From an uncultured Pelagibacteraceae bacterium (lineage in GTDB: Bacteria; Pseudomonadota; Alphaproteobacteria; Pelagibacterales; Pelagibacteraceae), in assembly GCA_902621345.1 (NCBI GenBank), contig CACNLV010000002.1:1-32319 (forward strand): a DNA stretch of 32,319 bases, read 5' to 3'. The notes below the pieces were generated by a model. The model was not told the DNA's origin. It ran no database searches and was given only the letters and a program-made list of their open reading frames with translations. How positions within the stretch are numbered: position 1 is the stretch's first letter; the number at the start of each line of letters is the position of its first letter. Made by a program: the position numbers and the translations under genes. Shown piece by piece: positions 1 to 9,055 of the stretch.

Positions 1-219
1 ATAGTTGAAGAAAAATTTATTTATAAAAAAATTTTAAAAAAAAAAATAATTTATATAACAGATGTAATAGGTAATTTCTTAAAAGGAAAATTAAAACATT
101 TATCAAAATACAAAAAAAATTTTTTATATACAAAGCATGTGGCTGGTCTAACTAGAGAGTCAATTCAAAAAACTGATAATTTTATTTTAAAAAAATTTTT
201 AAATGATATAAATTTATAA
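1..219 (+). CDS. D-isomer-specific 2-hydroxyacid dehydrogenase, C-terminal end (partial)
   Basis: Only the last 72 codons are in the window; the reading frame is open from base 1 to the TAA at 217-219. The tail carries KHVAGLTRESIQKTDNFILK, which resembles the C-terminal catalytic-domain segment of the D-2-hydroxyacid/phosphoglycerate dehydrogenase family. The His at about codon 46 would be the catalytic acid-base His of the (P)HxxG motif. The NAD-binding domain must lie upstream. The stop codon directly abuts the ATG of the NeuB-like gene at 220, so the two are almost certainly co-transcribed. Inference: a dehydrogenase acting on a hydroxyacid or keto-acid intermediate in the same surface-sugar pathway. 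The substrate is unknown, and housekeeping serine synthesis is less likely given the context. Confidence 0.7.
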   Translation: MVEEKFIYKKILKKKIIYITDVIGNFLKGKLKHLSKYKKNFLYTKHVAGLTRESIQKTDNFILKKFLNDINL

Positions 220-1185
220 ATGTCAAAGATAATATTCATTGCAGAGTTATGTCAAAATCACAACGGTTCTTTCGATAATTTAAAAGAAATGGTAATTAAA
301 TGTGCAAGAAATGGAGCTGATATAATAAAATTGCAATATATTTTTGCAGATGCTTTATCTTTTAGACCTAAATTTGAGAAGGGTATAAAAAATAAAAAAA
401 AAATTTTAACAATAAAAAGACCATTTAAAAAGGAAAAAAATAGACTTAAAAAATTAGAAATTAAAAATACAGAATTAAAAAAATTCATAAATTTATGTAA
501 AAAACTCAAAGTTAAACCTGCTATAACTTGTTTCAGAAGGTCGGACATTTTAAAAATTAAAAAAATTGGTTTTGATACTGTTAAGGTAGCAAGTTATGAT
601 TGTGCATCTTTTCAATTAATAAGAGAGTTAAAGAACAGGTTTAAAAAGATAATAGTATCTACTGGCGCAACGTATGATGATGAAATAAAAAAAACTTCTT
701 CTATATTAAAAGGAAAAAATTTTAGTTTATTGCACTGTGTTACAATCTACCCAACTCCAATTAATTTTTTAAATCTTAACAGAATTAATTATCTTAAAAC
801 CTTCACAAAAAATGTTGGTTTTTCAGATCATTCTATTGGGTTTGGGAAAAATAGAAACTTACCATCTTTACTAGCAATATTTAATGGTGCAAAATACATT
901 GAACGTCATATAACAATATTAGACAAAAATGATACTAAAGACGGAAAAGTTTCAATTCGACCTGAGGATATTATTGAACTAAAAAAATTTTCTTCACTTA
1001 ATAAAAAAAGACAAAAGCAATATTTGCAAAAAAACTACAAATTTAATCATAAAAAAATCTTAGGTAAAAAATTTAGAAAATTGACCCATTTAGAATTATT
1101 AAATAGAGATTATTACAGAGGAAGATTCATTTCATATAAGAATAACCGGGAAATTAATAATTGGGATGAAATTTCTTTATACTAA
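220..1185 (+). CDS. NeuB-family sialic acid-like synthase, short form without SAF domain
   Basis: A 321-aa TIM-barrel synthase of the NeuB family, whose members condense phosphoenolpyruvate with a six-carbon amino sugar to give nonulosonic acids. Family landmarks are AELCQNHNG (residues 8-16), the KLQ strand near 38, HCVTIYPTP near 171, GFSDHSIG near 199 and ERHIT near 229. Usual NeuB proteins are about 340-350 aa with a C-terminal SAF (antifreeze-like) domain; here the region after about residue 265 is short and ends in a LELLNRDYYRGRF segment, so the SAF domain looks absent. This suggests a divergent subfamily. It starts immediately after the preceding stop codon and is 2 nt from the next gene. 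It is clearly different from the second NeuB-type gene at 10104-11102, so the two probably make different sugars. The exact substrate cannot be told. Confidence 0.82.
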   Translation: MSKIIFIAELCQNHNGSFDNLKEMVIKCARNGADIIKLQYIFADALSFRPKFEKGIKNKKKILTIKRPFKKEKNRLKKLEIKNTELKKFINLCKKLKVKPAITCFRRSDILKIKKIGFDTVKVASYDCASFQLIRELKNRFKKIIVSTGATYDDEIKKTSSILKGKNFSLLHCVTIYPTPINFLNLNRINYLKTFTKNVGFSDHSIGFGKNRNLPSLLAIFNGAKYIERHITILDKNDTKDGKVSIRPEDIIELKKFSSLNKKRQKQYLQKNYKFNHKKILGKKFRKLTHLELLNRDYYRGRFISYKNNREINNWDEISLY

Positions 1186-1187
1186 AT

Positions 1188-2855
1188 ATGAAAAAGTACT
1201 TTAAAATAAATAAAAATTTAAGTGTTGAAAAATTTACTTATTTATTTGAAATCGAAAAACAGAAAAATAAAAAGATAAAACTTGCAATAAAATTTGACAA
1301 AAAAAATAAAATTGTTGGTGTTATTTCTCTTGGAGATATCAGAAGATTAATATTTAAAAGAAAGAATAAAGATAATATTTTTGATCACTTAAACAAGAAA
1401 CCCTATATTTTAAATTTAACGATTAATCATAAAGAAATTCATAGCTATGAAAGCTCCCTAAAAAAAATAATAAATGAAAAAATTGAAAATGTTTTGATAA
1501 TTAAAAATAATAAACTTATTAATATTTTAAGTTATGACGAAATTCAGAATGATTTAGATTACTCGACTATATGTGTTGTTGGATTAGGCCATATTGGTTT
1601 GCCTTTAGCATTGCATATCCTAAAAAAAAAAGAATTTTTAATTGGTTATGACAAAAATGATGCACATATCAAAAGTATAAGTAACAATAATGTAAATTTT
1701 TATGAAAAAGGATTAAATACTCTTTTAAATTATAATTTAAATCAAAAAAAAATTTACTTATCAAGTAAATTAAAAAAAATTAATTCAAATATTTATATTG
1801 TATGCCTCGGATCAGAGTTTGAAAATAACAAAGTCAATAATCAAAATATAAATAATATTTTAATTTCGATAGGAAAAAAAATTTACAAAAATAATTTAAT
1901 CTTACTACGAGGAACAACACAAGTTGGTTACACATATAAAATAGCAAAAAAAATATTGGAAAAATATTCTAATTTAAAGTGTGGAAAAGATTTTTTTCTA
2001 GGCCACATACCTGAGAGAATTGTTGAGGGAAATGCTTTAATTGAATTAGAAAAACTTCCACAAATTATCTCTGGAGTTACTCCAGAATGTCTGAGTCATG
2101 TAATGAATTTCACCAAAAGATTTTTTTCAAAAGTTGTAGAAACAGATACTACTGAAGAATCAGAAATTATTAAATTAACTAGTAACGCTTATAGAGATTT
2201 AAACTTTGCTTTTGCAAATGAGATTAGTCGTATTGCTAATTCTTATAATTTAAGTGGTTTTAATCTTATTAGAAAAGCCAATTTAGGTTACCCAAGAAAT
2301 AATATAGATAAACCAAGCCTAGGTGTTGGAGGATATTGTTTACCAAAAGATGTTTTTTTATTTAAAAATTCTTTGGATAAAAATAAAGGATATAATTTAT
2401 CAATTTCAAGAGAAATAAATCAAAAAACTGTAAAAAGGATATCTACTAAAATTATAAATATTTTTAAAAAAAATTTAAGTATTAAAGATAAAATTTTAAT
2501 TATGGGAGCAACATTTAAAGGCTTACCAGAAAATATAGACATGAGAAATTCACCTTCATTAGAACTTTCAAATATCCTAAAAAGAAATAAGATTAATTAC
2601 AAATTGTTTGATGTGATGAGTAATCAAATTTTAAAAAAGAATAATTCTAAAAATTTAAAATTTGTTAAGGAGAATGAAATCAAAAAATTTAAATTTCTAG
2701 TTATTGCCAACAATAATCCGAAGTATGGAGATATCTTTTTAAATCAGTTTTCAGATAAGAAAAAAAATAAATTTAATAGAATTATTTTTGATTGTTGGGA
2801 TATGTTAGATAAAAGTGTTTGTGAGTCTGCTGGTTTTAAGTACTTCAATATATGA
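1188..2855 (+). CDS. CBS-domain / UDP-(GlcNAc/ManNAc)-type nucleotide-sugar dehydrogenase fusion
   Basis: A 555-aa two-part protein. Residues 1 to about 125 look like a CBS pair (GVISLGDIRR near 44-53, and a second VLIIKNNKLINILSYDEI repeat), of the kind normally attached to sugar nucleotidyltransferases. From about residue 127 it is a UDP-glucose/GDP-mannose dehydrogenase family enzyme: Rossmann motif VVGLGHIGLPLA, PERIVEGNAL, a central domain with KLTSNAYRDLNFAFANEIS, and the catalytic Cys384 in GGYCLPKD. Family knowledge: these NAD-dependent enzymes oxidise the C6 hydroxyl of a UDP-sugar to a uronate. Typical members are about 420-440 aa, so the CBS part is an N-terminal addition. The start is 2 nt after the NeuB-like stop, and the stop overlaps the next ATG in an ATGA junction. 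CBS domains often bind adenosine nucleotides, so allosteric control is possible but inferred. Confidence 0.86.
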   Translation: MKKYFKINKNLSVEKFTYLFEIEKQKNKKIKLAIKFDKKNKIVGVISLGDIRRLIFKRKNKDNIFDHLNKKPYILNLTINHKEIHSYESSLKKIINEKIENVLIIKNNKLINILSYDEIQNDLDYSTICVVGLGHIGLPLALHILKKKEFLIGYDKNDAHIKSISNNNVNFYEKGLNTLLNYNLNQKKIYLSSKLKKINSNIYIVCLGSEFENNKVNNQNINNILISIGKKIYKNNLILLRGTTQVGYTYKIAKKILEKYSNLKCGKDFFLGHIPERIVEGNALIELEKLPQIISGVTPECLSHVMNFTKRFFSKVVETDTTEESEIIKLTSNAYRDLNFAFANEISRIANSYNLSGFNLIRKANLGYPRNNIDKPSLGVGGYCLPKDVFLFKNSLDKNKGYNLSISREINQKTVKRISTKIINIFKKNLSIKDKILIMGATFKGLPENIDMRNSPSLELSNILKRNKINYKLFDVMSNQILKKNNSKNLKFVKENEIKKFKFLVIANNNPKYGDIFLNQFSDKKKNKFNRIIFDCWDMLDKSVCESAGFKYFNI

Positions 2856-3814
2856 AAAAAATTATAGGTATTATACCTTGTGATAATGGCCTAGGTCATA
2901 TCACTCGATCAATCGAATTAGCAAGTTATTTATCAAAGCAATATAAAATTGTTTTTTTTATTAATAAAAAAAAAATAAAAAAAGTTCATATTCCTACGTA
3001 TATCAAAAAGGTTTTTATAAATAAGATATTCATCTTTAAAAAAAATAAGTATAATTATAATTGGATTAATAAAGTCAAAAAAAATATATATTCTCAAAAA
3101 ATTGATTTCTTGATTTCTGATAATCTACCAGAAATTATATATTTAAATTTAAAGTGTCTGATTATTGCAAACTTCTTTTGGCATGAACAACTCAAGATGA
3201 AAAAATTTCCTTTGAAAAAATTAAATAATACGATTCAAAAGAAAAAAATTAAAATTTTTCGTAATATAATTTTTAAAAATAAAGAAAAATTTGAATATTT
3301 TGGTTTTTTAGGAAAATTAAAAAAATCAATTAAAAAAGAAGACTCAATTTTAATCTCATTTGGTTCTGATGATAAATTCAATAACATTATCAATAAAGAT
3401 CTAAAAAAAATTATCTATGACAAAAATAGAAAACATAAGATTTTATTAGATCCTATATACTTCAGAAAAAAATTTATAAATCTTAATGTAGAAAAGGCAA
3501 ATTTTTCCAAAAAAATGTATGAAAAAACTAAATATGCAATAATTAAACCTGGATTTGGATCCATACAAAAATGTCTAGAGAATGGAACTAAACTTTTTTG
3601 TTATACCAAATATTGTAATGTGGAATTTAATAGAAATGCCAACGCAATAAAAAAAGCTAAATTAGGTATTAAAATTGATAATATTTATAAATGTTATACT
3701 TTAATTAAAAATAATTATATAATGTTTCCTAACTTGACTAATAAAAAAATTTGGGGAGGTGAAATTAAAATTTTAAGTCAAATAAAAAAAGAATTAAAAA
3801 CAACCCGCAAATGA
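2852..3814 (+). CDS. GT-B fold glycosyltransferase (MurG/GT28-like)
   Basis: A 320-aa protein with a GT-B layout: N-terminal NGLGHITRS loop (residues 12-20), as in MurG and PseG-type proteins, an interdomain ISFGSDD segment, and the C-terminal donor-site motif KPGFGSIQKCLENG near 232-245, which resembles the GGxGTxxEal region of GT28. Likely role: transfer of a sugar from a nucleotide donor during assembly of the repeat unit on the cytoplasmic face of the inner membrane, or a PseG-like nucleotide-sugar hydrolase. It overlaps the upstream dehydrogenase by 4 nt and the downstream dioxygenase by 4 nt, so it is translationally coupled. Divergence and heavy lysine content make the exact family uncertain. 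Confidence 0.68.
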   Translation: MKKIIGIIPCDNGLGHITRSIELASYLSKQYKIVFFINKKKIKKVHIPTYIKKVFINKIFIFKKNKYNYNWINKVKKNIYSQKIDFLISDNLPEIIYLNLKCLIIANFFWHEQLKMKKFPLKKLNNTIQKKKIKIFRNIIFKNKEKFEYFGFLGKLKKSIKKEDSILISFGSDDKFNNIINKDLKKIIYDKNRKHKILLDPIYFRKKFINLNVEKANFSKKMYEKTKYAIIKPGFGSIQKCLENGTKLFCYTKYCNVEFNRNANAIKKAKLGIKIDNIYKCYTLIKNNYIMFPNLTNKKIWGGEIKILSQIKKELKTTRK

Positions 3815-4647
3815 AAAAAATTAAAATATTTATTATGTTTTTTTTAAAAAGATTTGTGTCTTTATTTCCAAAAAAAATTGAAAATGATGAAATTAAAAAA
3901 ATTATAAAATCTTTAGAAAATAATAGTTTTTATTGTTACAAAAATTTCTTTACGTCTGATCAAATAGAAAAAATCAGAAAAGGCCTAATTCTTGCTGAAG
4001 AAAAATCAATTAATGATGGAGATATTGTTAAAAAAGATTTAACAAATAAAAAAAAAAGAATTAGTAACATAGCTGAAATGAATTTAGAAAGTTTAAATTT
4101 ATACACTAAAAATAATTTTATTCTTGAAGTTTCAAAGTATTTTCATGGCATAGAAGTAAAATCAGTAACAAAATCGACTTATGAAGTTAAAGAACAAGGA
4201 AACAATCCGGAAAATTCTCCATTGAAAGATAGAAAAGATGATACAATTTTTTTTCACTTCGACAGACCCTATAAAGTTTTAAAAACTTTCCTTATCCTCG
4301 AAGATATCTCTGATAAAGATGGACCTTTTCAAGTAGTTCAGGGCAGTCATAAAATAAGATATAAATCCCCCTTAAAAAAAATTGTGAGATATTTAAGTAA
4401 AATATTTTTCTTCAGACATCACTATTTACTATCTAAAGAGGATGAAAAATATTTTATTAATAAAGAAGATATTGTTTACTGCAAAGGAAATAAGGGCGAC
4501 CTTTATTTCGTAAACACAGAGGCATGGCATTGCGGCAGACCTTTGAGTGCTTCTGGAAAAAGAGAAGTTTTATGGAATTACATATATTCAGATAGTTTAA
4601 CTCCGTGGATCAAAAATATTGTTACTGGTAAATTTTTAAAAATTTAA
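3811..4647 (+). CDS. Phytanoyl-CoA dioxygenase (PhyH) family Fe(II)/2-oxoglutarate oxygenase
   Basis: A 278-aa double-stranded beta-helix oxygenase. The iron facial triad is visible as His149-x-Asp151 in FHFDRPY and the distal His240 in NTEAWHCGRP. The 2-oxoglutarate-binding Arg is about residue 251 in GKREVLW. The middle segment DGPFQVVQGSHK is typical of PhyH proteins. Family knowledge: PhyH enzymes hydroxylate (rarely halogenate) small molecules, and members occur in surface-polysaccharide clusters where they probably modify a sugar or lipid. It overlaps the glycosyltransferase by 4 nt and lies 15 nt before the DUF4910 gene. Substrate not deducible. Confidence 0.85.
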   Translation: MKKIKIFIMFFLKRFVSLFPKKIENDEIKKIIKSLENNSFYCYKNFFTSDQIEKIRKGLILAEEKSINDGDIVKKDLTNKKKRISNIAEMNLESLNLYTKNNFILEVSKYFHGIEVKSVTKSTYEVKEQGNNPENSPLKDRKDDTIFFHFDRPYKVLKTFLILEDISDKDGPFQVVQGSHKIRYKSPLKKIVRYLSKIFFFRHHYLLSKEDEKYFINKEDIVYCKGNKGDLYFVNTEAWHCGRPLSASGKREVLWNYIYSDSLTPWIKNIVTGKFLKI

Positions 4648-4662
4648 AGTTTAATTACTTTG

Positions 4663-5961
4663 ATGTTAAAAAAGAAACTACTAAATCTTGCAAAACTGAT
4701 TTTTCCTATCCATAGATCAATTACAGGTGAGGGAAATAGAAATACTTTAAAATTATTACAAAATATAAATAAAGAAATTAGAATTAAAAAAATTAAGACA
4801 GGACAAAAAGTTTTTGATTGGACCATTCCTAAAGAATGGAAAATTAATTCTGCATATATAATAGACCCTTTGGGGAAAAAAATTTGTGATATAAAAAATA
4901 ATAATTTACACATTGTCTCTTATAGCAAACCCGTAAATAAAACTTTAAATTTCAAAACACTTAATAGAAAACTTCATTCTATTCCATCAATACCTAATGC
5001 GATTCCTTATGTGACATCTTACTACAAAGAAGATTGGGGTTTCTGTATAACAGAAAATGACAGAAAAAATTTAATTAAGAGGGGAAAATATAAAGTATTT
5101 ATAGATTCAAAAATTTTTAATGGTGTACTTAATTATGGTGAGGCGTTTATTAAAGGAAAATCAAAAAAAGAAGTTTTAATTTCCTCCTATATTTGTCATC
5201 CATCTATGGCCAATAATGAAATATCTGGACCAGTAGTGAGTTCTTATATTTTAAAATATTTAAAAAAAAAAAAGAATAAGTTTTCTTATAGATTCATTTT
5301 TATACCTGAAACAATTGGTTCAATCTCATATCTTTCTAAAAATTTTAAAAACTTAAAAAAAAATGTTATAGCAGCTTATAATTTAAGCTGTATAGGGGAT
5401 GAGAGAAATTATAGCTATCTTCCATCTAAATCAAATATTTCTGTAGCAGATATTATTTCAACAAAAGTTTTGAAAAAGAAGTTCCCTAAATATAAAAGCT
5501 ATAATTGGTACGATAGGGGTAGTGATGAAAGACAGTTTTGTTCACCAGGTATTGACTTACCTATGGTGACATTAATGAGAACTAAATTCGGAGAATATAA
5601 AGAATATCATACATCATTAGACAAAATTGGAAATGTAGTTACCTCAAATGGATTATTGGGTGGCTATAAACTAGTCAAAAATATTATTGATGAACTAGAG
5701 TCAAAAAAATATCCAATTGATATTACAATTAAACCTTTAGCACTAAATAAGTGTGAGCCCTTTATGACAAAAAGAAAATTATATCCAACAACTTCAAAAG
5801 CTAATAACTCTAATTACTTGAAAAAGTATATGGATATTCTCACTTACTCTGATGGTAAACATAGTCTGCTATATATTTCGGAACACTGCAAGATTTCTAT
5901 TAAACAAACTATTTCAATAGCTAAAAAGCTTGCAAAAACAAAACTGATAAAACTTAATTAA
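4663..5961 (+). CDS. DUF4910 aminopeptidase-like protein with C-terminal winged helix
   Basis: A 432-aa protein of the DUF4910 family (M28-like zinc peptidase fold) that is common in polysaccharide gene clusters. Core motifs are the N-terminal FPIHRSITGEGN, CHPSMANNEISG (His179), PETIGS (Glu216) and the late YHTSLD (His316). Residues about 390-432 look like a small winged-helix domain. As I remember the family, the second motif normally reads CHPS-x-AND, so Asn185 replaces the expected metal-bridging Asp; activity may be altered. The ATG at 4663 is preferred; a TTG at 4660 would add one residue. Last gene of the first module; roughly 300 nt without genes follow. Its real substrate is unknown; a hydrolase or deacylase acting on a glycan intermediate is possible. 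Confidence 0.8.
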   Translation: MLKKKLLNLAKLIFPIHRSITGEGNRNTLKLLQNINKEIRIKKIKTGQKVFDWTIPKEWKINSAYIIDPLGKKICDIKNNNLHIVSYSKPVNKTLNFKTLNRKLHSIPSIPNAIPYVTSYYKEDWGFCITENDRKNLIKRGKYKVFIDSKIFNGVLNYGEAFIKGKSKKEVLISSYICHPSMANNEISGPVVSSYILKYLKKKKNKFSYRFIFIPETIGSISYLSKNFKNLKKNVIAAYNLSCIGDERNYSYLPSKSNISVADIISTKVLKKKFPKYKSYNWYDRGSDERQFCSPGIDLPMVTLMRTKFGEYKEYHTSLDKIGNVVTSNGLLGGYKLVKNIIDELESKKYPIDITIKPLALNKCEPFMTKRKLYPTTSKANNSNYLKKYMDILTYSDGKHSLLYISEHCKISIKQTISIAKKLAKTKLIKLN

Positions 5962-6260
5962 ATCTTATGATATCTTTTTTTAAAAAATTTTTGTTTTTAA
6001 AATTTTATCCTCTACTTTTTTGATTATAATTCTATATTATTAGTAATTTTTTATTAGAATTAATATATAAAAAAATTACTTATTAAATTCATATTATATC
6101 TAAAATTAAAAAAGAGATAATATCCTACCTATTATAACAGGATTTATATCTATTATTAAGATTGTTAAAAAAAAATTAAATTGATATTTATTTGGTGTTA
6201 ATTTAATTGAATTTATAAAGGAAGAATATAGAAAATAGAGTAGAAAAATTAATTTTTTTT
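5962..6260 (+). other. Gene-poor spacer between two modules
   Basis: About 300 bases of nearly pure A+T with stops in all frames. The longest start-to-stop stretch noticed is 18 codons at 5967. A GGAAG at about 6220 is too far from the ATG at 6261 to be its ribosome binding site. The spacer probably holds the promoter for the methyltransferase gene, but no convincing -35/-10 pair could be picked in such A+T-rich sequence. Confidence 0.5.
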
Positions 6261-7226
6261 ATGCAAAAAATTCATAAGGACTCTTTTGACGGTTATCTGA
6301 GATTTAAAGAAACAAAAAAATTTTATAAATTATCTGGAAGAGAGAAACATTTAAAAAATGTTAAAAAAAACAAGAAAATATTCAAAAAACTTATTCTAAA
6401 TAAAAAAAATCAAGAGTTTAGAAATTGTCAAATTTGCAAATCTAAAGTGAACGAAGTTCTATTCATAAAAGATGGTTATAAACATGTAAGATGTAAGAAA
6501 TGTAAATTTGTATTTGTAAACCCAATATTAAAAACTGAGGTTCAAGAAAAAGCTTTAAGAAAAGAAAGTTCTTATACTCGTGTAATGAAAAACAAAATAA
6601 ATGTGATGTTAGATAATAATAGATTTAAATACGGTCTACAAAATTTAAACATAAAAAAAAAGGACAAAAAAATATTAGATTATGGAACTGGCTACGGTCT
6701 ATTTTTAGATAATGCAAAAAAATTTAAATGGAAATGTTATGCTAATGAAATTAACACTGATTGTATAAAAGTTTTAAGAAAAAAAAGAATTATAATTGAT
6801 AAAGAATTTCAAAGAAATTTTTATGATGCAATCACATTATGGCTTGTATTTGAACATGTTCCTTATCCAAATAGTCTGCTTAAAAAAATTTATAAATCCC
6901 TGAAAAAAGGGGGAAAGCTTTTAGTTAATGTCCCAAATATAAATAGTTTAAGTGCATTAATCTTAAAAGAAAAATGCACAATGTTTTCTGGACACCAGCA
7001 TGTTAATCATTTTTCAAAAAACTCTTTAGAAAAAATATTAAAGAAAAATAATTTTAAAATTGAAAAAACTGAAACAATAATTTCTGATGCTGGCACAACC
7101 ATAAATTATTTGAATTATAATGATCCCTATTTAGGAAAAAGTAAGGATGATTTTGAGTTCACCAAACCTAGTTTCATTCATAAAAATTATCTTGGATATA
7201 CATTACTAACAATAGCAAAAAAATAA
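6261..7226 (+). CDS. Zinc-ribbon class I SAM-dependent methyltransferase
   Basis: A 321-aa protein. A Cys4 zinc ribbon (C56xxC59 and C78xxC81, in CQIC and CKKC) precedes a Rossmann methyltransferase domain whose SAM motif I is DYGTGYG near 140-146. This is followed by YDAITLWLVFEHVPYP (motif II region) and LKKGGKLLVNVPN. Family knowledge: this zinc-ribbon plus Methyltransf_23 architecture is shared with sugar C-methyltransferases and with surface-polysaccharide methyltransferases of unknown acceptor. The C-terminal part is shorter than in 400-aa deoxysugar C-methyltransferases, so C-methylation is not certain. It stands first in a two-gene unit, 4 nt before the asparagine-synthase-like gene. 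Confidence 0.83.
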   Translation: MQKIHKDSFDGYLRFKETKKFYKLSGREKHLKNVKKNKKIFKKLILNKKNQEFRNCQICKSKVNEVLFIKDGYKHVRCKKCKFVFVNPILKTEVQEKALRKESSYTRVMKNKINVMLDNNRFKYGLQNLNIKKKDKKILDYGTGYGLFLDNAKKFKWKCYANEINTDCIKVLRKKRIIIDKEFQRNFYDAITLWLVFEHVPYPNSLLKKIYKSLKKGGKLLVNVPNINSLSALILKEKCTMFSGHQHVNHFSKNSLEKILKKNNFKIEKTETIISDAGTTINYLNYNDPYLGKSKDDFEFTKPSFIHKNYLGYTLLTIAKK

Positions 7227-7230
7227 TAAA

Positions 7231-9048
7231 ATGTGTGGTATAGCCGGAACTATAAATAAAAACGAAAAACATGATGATTTTAATTTCAATAAAATTAAAA
7301 GAATGATGTTTAGCCGAGGACCCGATCAACAAGGAAAATTTTTAAAAAAAACTAAAAATTTATATATTCAATTATATTCAAGCAGATTAAAAATTATTGA
7401 TATTAAAAATAAAGAGTCTGATCAACCATTTATTTTTGAAAATATAAAATTAATTTTTAATGGAGAGATTTATAATTATTTAGAAATTAGAAAAGAATTA
7501 GCGTCTTTGGGTCACAAATTTAAAACGAATTCAGATACTGAAGTTTTAGCTCAATCATATTTTCGATGGGGTATAGATTGTATTAAGAAGTTTGATGGGA
7601 TGTGGTCATTTTGTATATATGATGAAAAAGAGAATAAAATAATTTTATCTAGAGATTTTTTTGGAGAAAAACCATTATTTTATTATTTTAATGAAAAAAA
7701 TTTGATTTTTGGTTCAGAGATCAATTATTTAAAATTTTTTAAACCTAGTCTTTATCAAATAAATTATAAAAAAGTAAATGATTTCCTTGTTAATGGCTAC
7801 AAATCTATATTTTCAAATAACGAAACTTATTTTAAGAACATTTATTTTCTTAAACCTGGAGAAATATTAGAACTCGATTTAAAAAACTTTAAAAAGAAAA
7901 ATATTAAGATCGATATATTTAAGAAAGAAAATGTGCCGAGTAATGAAATTGAACTAAATGAAATGATAAGAGAAAGATTTCTCAACAGTTATAAAAAAAG
8001 ATTAAGATCAGATGTTCCTGTAAATTTTTGTTTGAGTGGAGGAATTGATTCATCTTCATTAGTTTCAATTGCAAAAAAAAAATTTGACATTGATCCTGAA
8101 TGTTATTCCATAATAAATAATGATGAGAGATATAATGAGTATGAAAATATTAAATACCTTGAAGAAGAATTAAAATTAAAAGTAAATTATATAGATATTC
8201 CCAAATTATCCTTTGAAAAATTTTTAGAAAAATGTAATGAAATGATCAATCACAGGAAGGCACCTATAGCTACAATATCTTACTATATTCACTCTTTTAT
8301 AAGTCAAAAATGCAAAAATAATAATGGGAAAGTGATTTTATCCGGTACTGGTGCAGATGAACTTTTTACTGGATATTATGATCATCACCTTTTTTTTCTA
8401 AACGAAATAAAAGACAAAAATATTTTTAATGATGAACTTCAAACATGGAAAAAATTCACTGAGAAAACAATAAGAAATAAGAAATTAAAATTAGAAAATT
8501 TTCTTAATAATCCTTTTTTTAGAGATCATATCTACAGTAATGATGATAATAAATTTAAAATAAGTGATTATAGTTTGTTCTCAGAAAAAAATTATGATGA
8601 TAACAATTTGAAAAATAGAATGAAAAATGAAATTTTTCATGAAACTGTTCCTGTAATTTTATATGAAGATGATATGAATTCAATGAGACATTCAATTGAA
8701 AATCGTTCTCCTTTTCTATCTAAAGATTTATATAATTTGTTATTTTCAATAAATAGTAGCAAATTTATTAAATATGGTTATCCAAAATATATTCTAAGAG
8801 ATATAGTTAAAGGTTATTTACCAGACAAGATAAGATTAAATAGAAAAAAAATTGGCTTTAACGCCTCTATTTCAGATATTACTCAAATCAATTATGATAT
8901 TATGATTAATTTCATAAACTCTAATAAATATTTAAAAGAAATCGTCAATGAAAAAAATTTTGATTTCTTAAAAAATTTCAAAACAATTTCTAATGAACAA
9001 AGTAAATATATTTTTAATATTATTAATGTTGGTATGTTTATAAATTAA
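7231..9048 (+). CDS. asnB: Asparagine synthase (glutamine-hydrolysing) family amidotransferase
   Basis: A 605-aa class II glutamine amidotransferase. The nucleophile Cys2 follows the initiator Met (MCGIAGTI). The glutaminase domain covers about residues 2-190, with RGPDQQG, NGEIYNY and SDTEVLAQ motifs. The synthetase domain starts near 240 with the ATP-pyrophosphatase P-loop CLSGGIDSSSL near 266-276. The family makes an amide from a carboxylate, ATP and glutamine. Besides free asparagine synthesis, members in O-antigen clusters (WbpS type) are thought to amidate uronic acids. That role fits here, because a uronate-forming dehydrogenase lies in the preceding module. It ends 7 nt before a convergent gene. 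Housekeeping asparagine synthesis is the alternative. Confidence 0.9.
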   Translation: MCGIAGTINKNEKHDDFNFNKIKRMMFSRGPDQQGKFLKKTKNLYIQLYSSRLKIIDIKNKESDQPFIFENIKLIFNGEIYNYLEIRKELASLGHKFKTNSDTEVLAQSYFRWGIDCIKKFDGMWSFCIYDEKENKIILSRDFFGEKPLFYYFNEKNLIFGSEINYLKFFKPSLYQINYKKVNDFLVNGYKSIFSNNETYFKNIYFLKPGEILELDLKNFKKKNIKIDIFKKENVPSNEIELNEMIRERFLNSYKKRLRSDVPVNFCLSGGIDSSSLVSIAKKKFDIDPECYSIINNDERYNEYENIKYLEEELKLKVNYIDIPKLSFEKFLEKCNEMINHRKAPIATISYYIHSFISQKCKNNNGKVILSGTGADELFTGYYDHHLFFLNEIKDKNIFNDELQTWKKFTEKTIRNKKLKLENFLNNPFFRDHIYSNDDNKFKISDYSLFSEKNYDDNNLKNRMKNEIFHETVPVILYEDDMNSMRHSIENRSPFLSKDLYNLLFSINSSKFIKYGYPKYILRDIVKGYLPDKIRLNRKKIGFNASISDITQINYDIMINFINSNKYLKEIVNEKNFDFLKNFKTISNEQSKYIFNIINVGMFIN

Positions 9049-9055
9049 TAAAAAA

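Noticed and set aside
5967..6023. Small open frame of 18 codons in the spacer
   Set aside because: Very short, composed of A/T-driven codons (Phe, Leu, Lys), with no ribosome binding site or recognisable motif.
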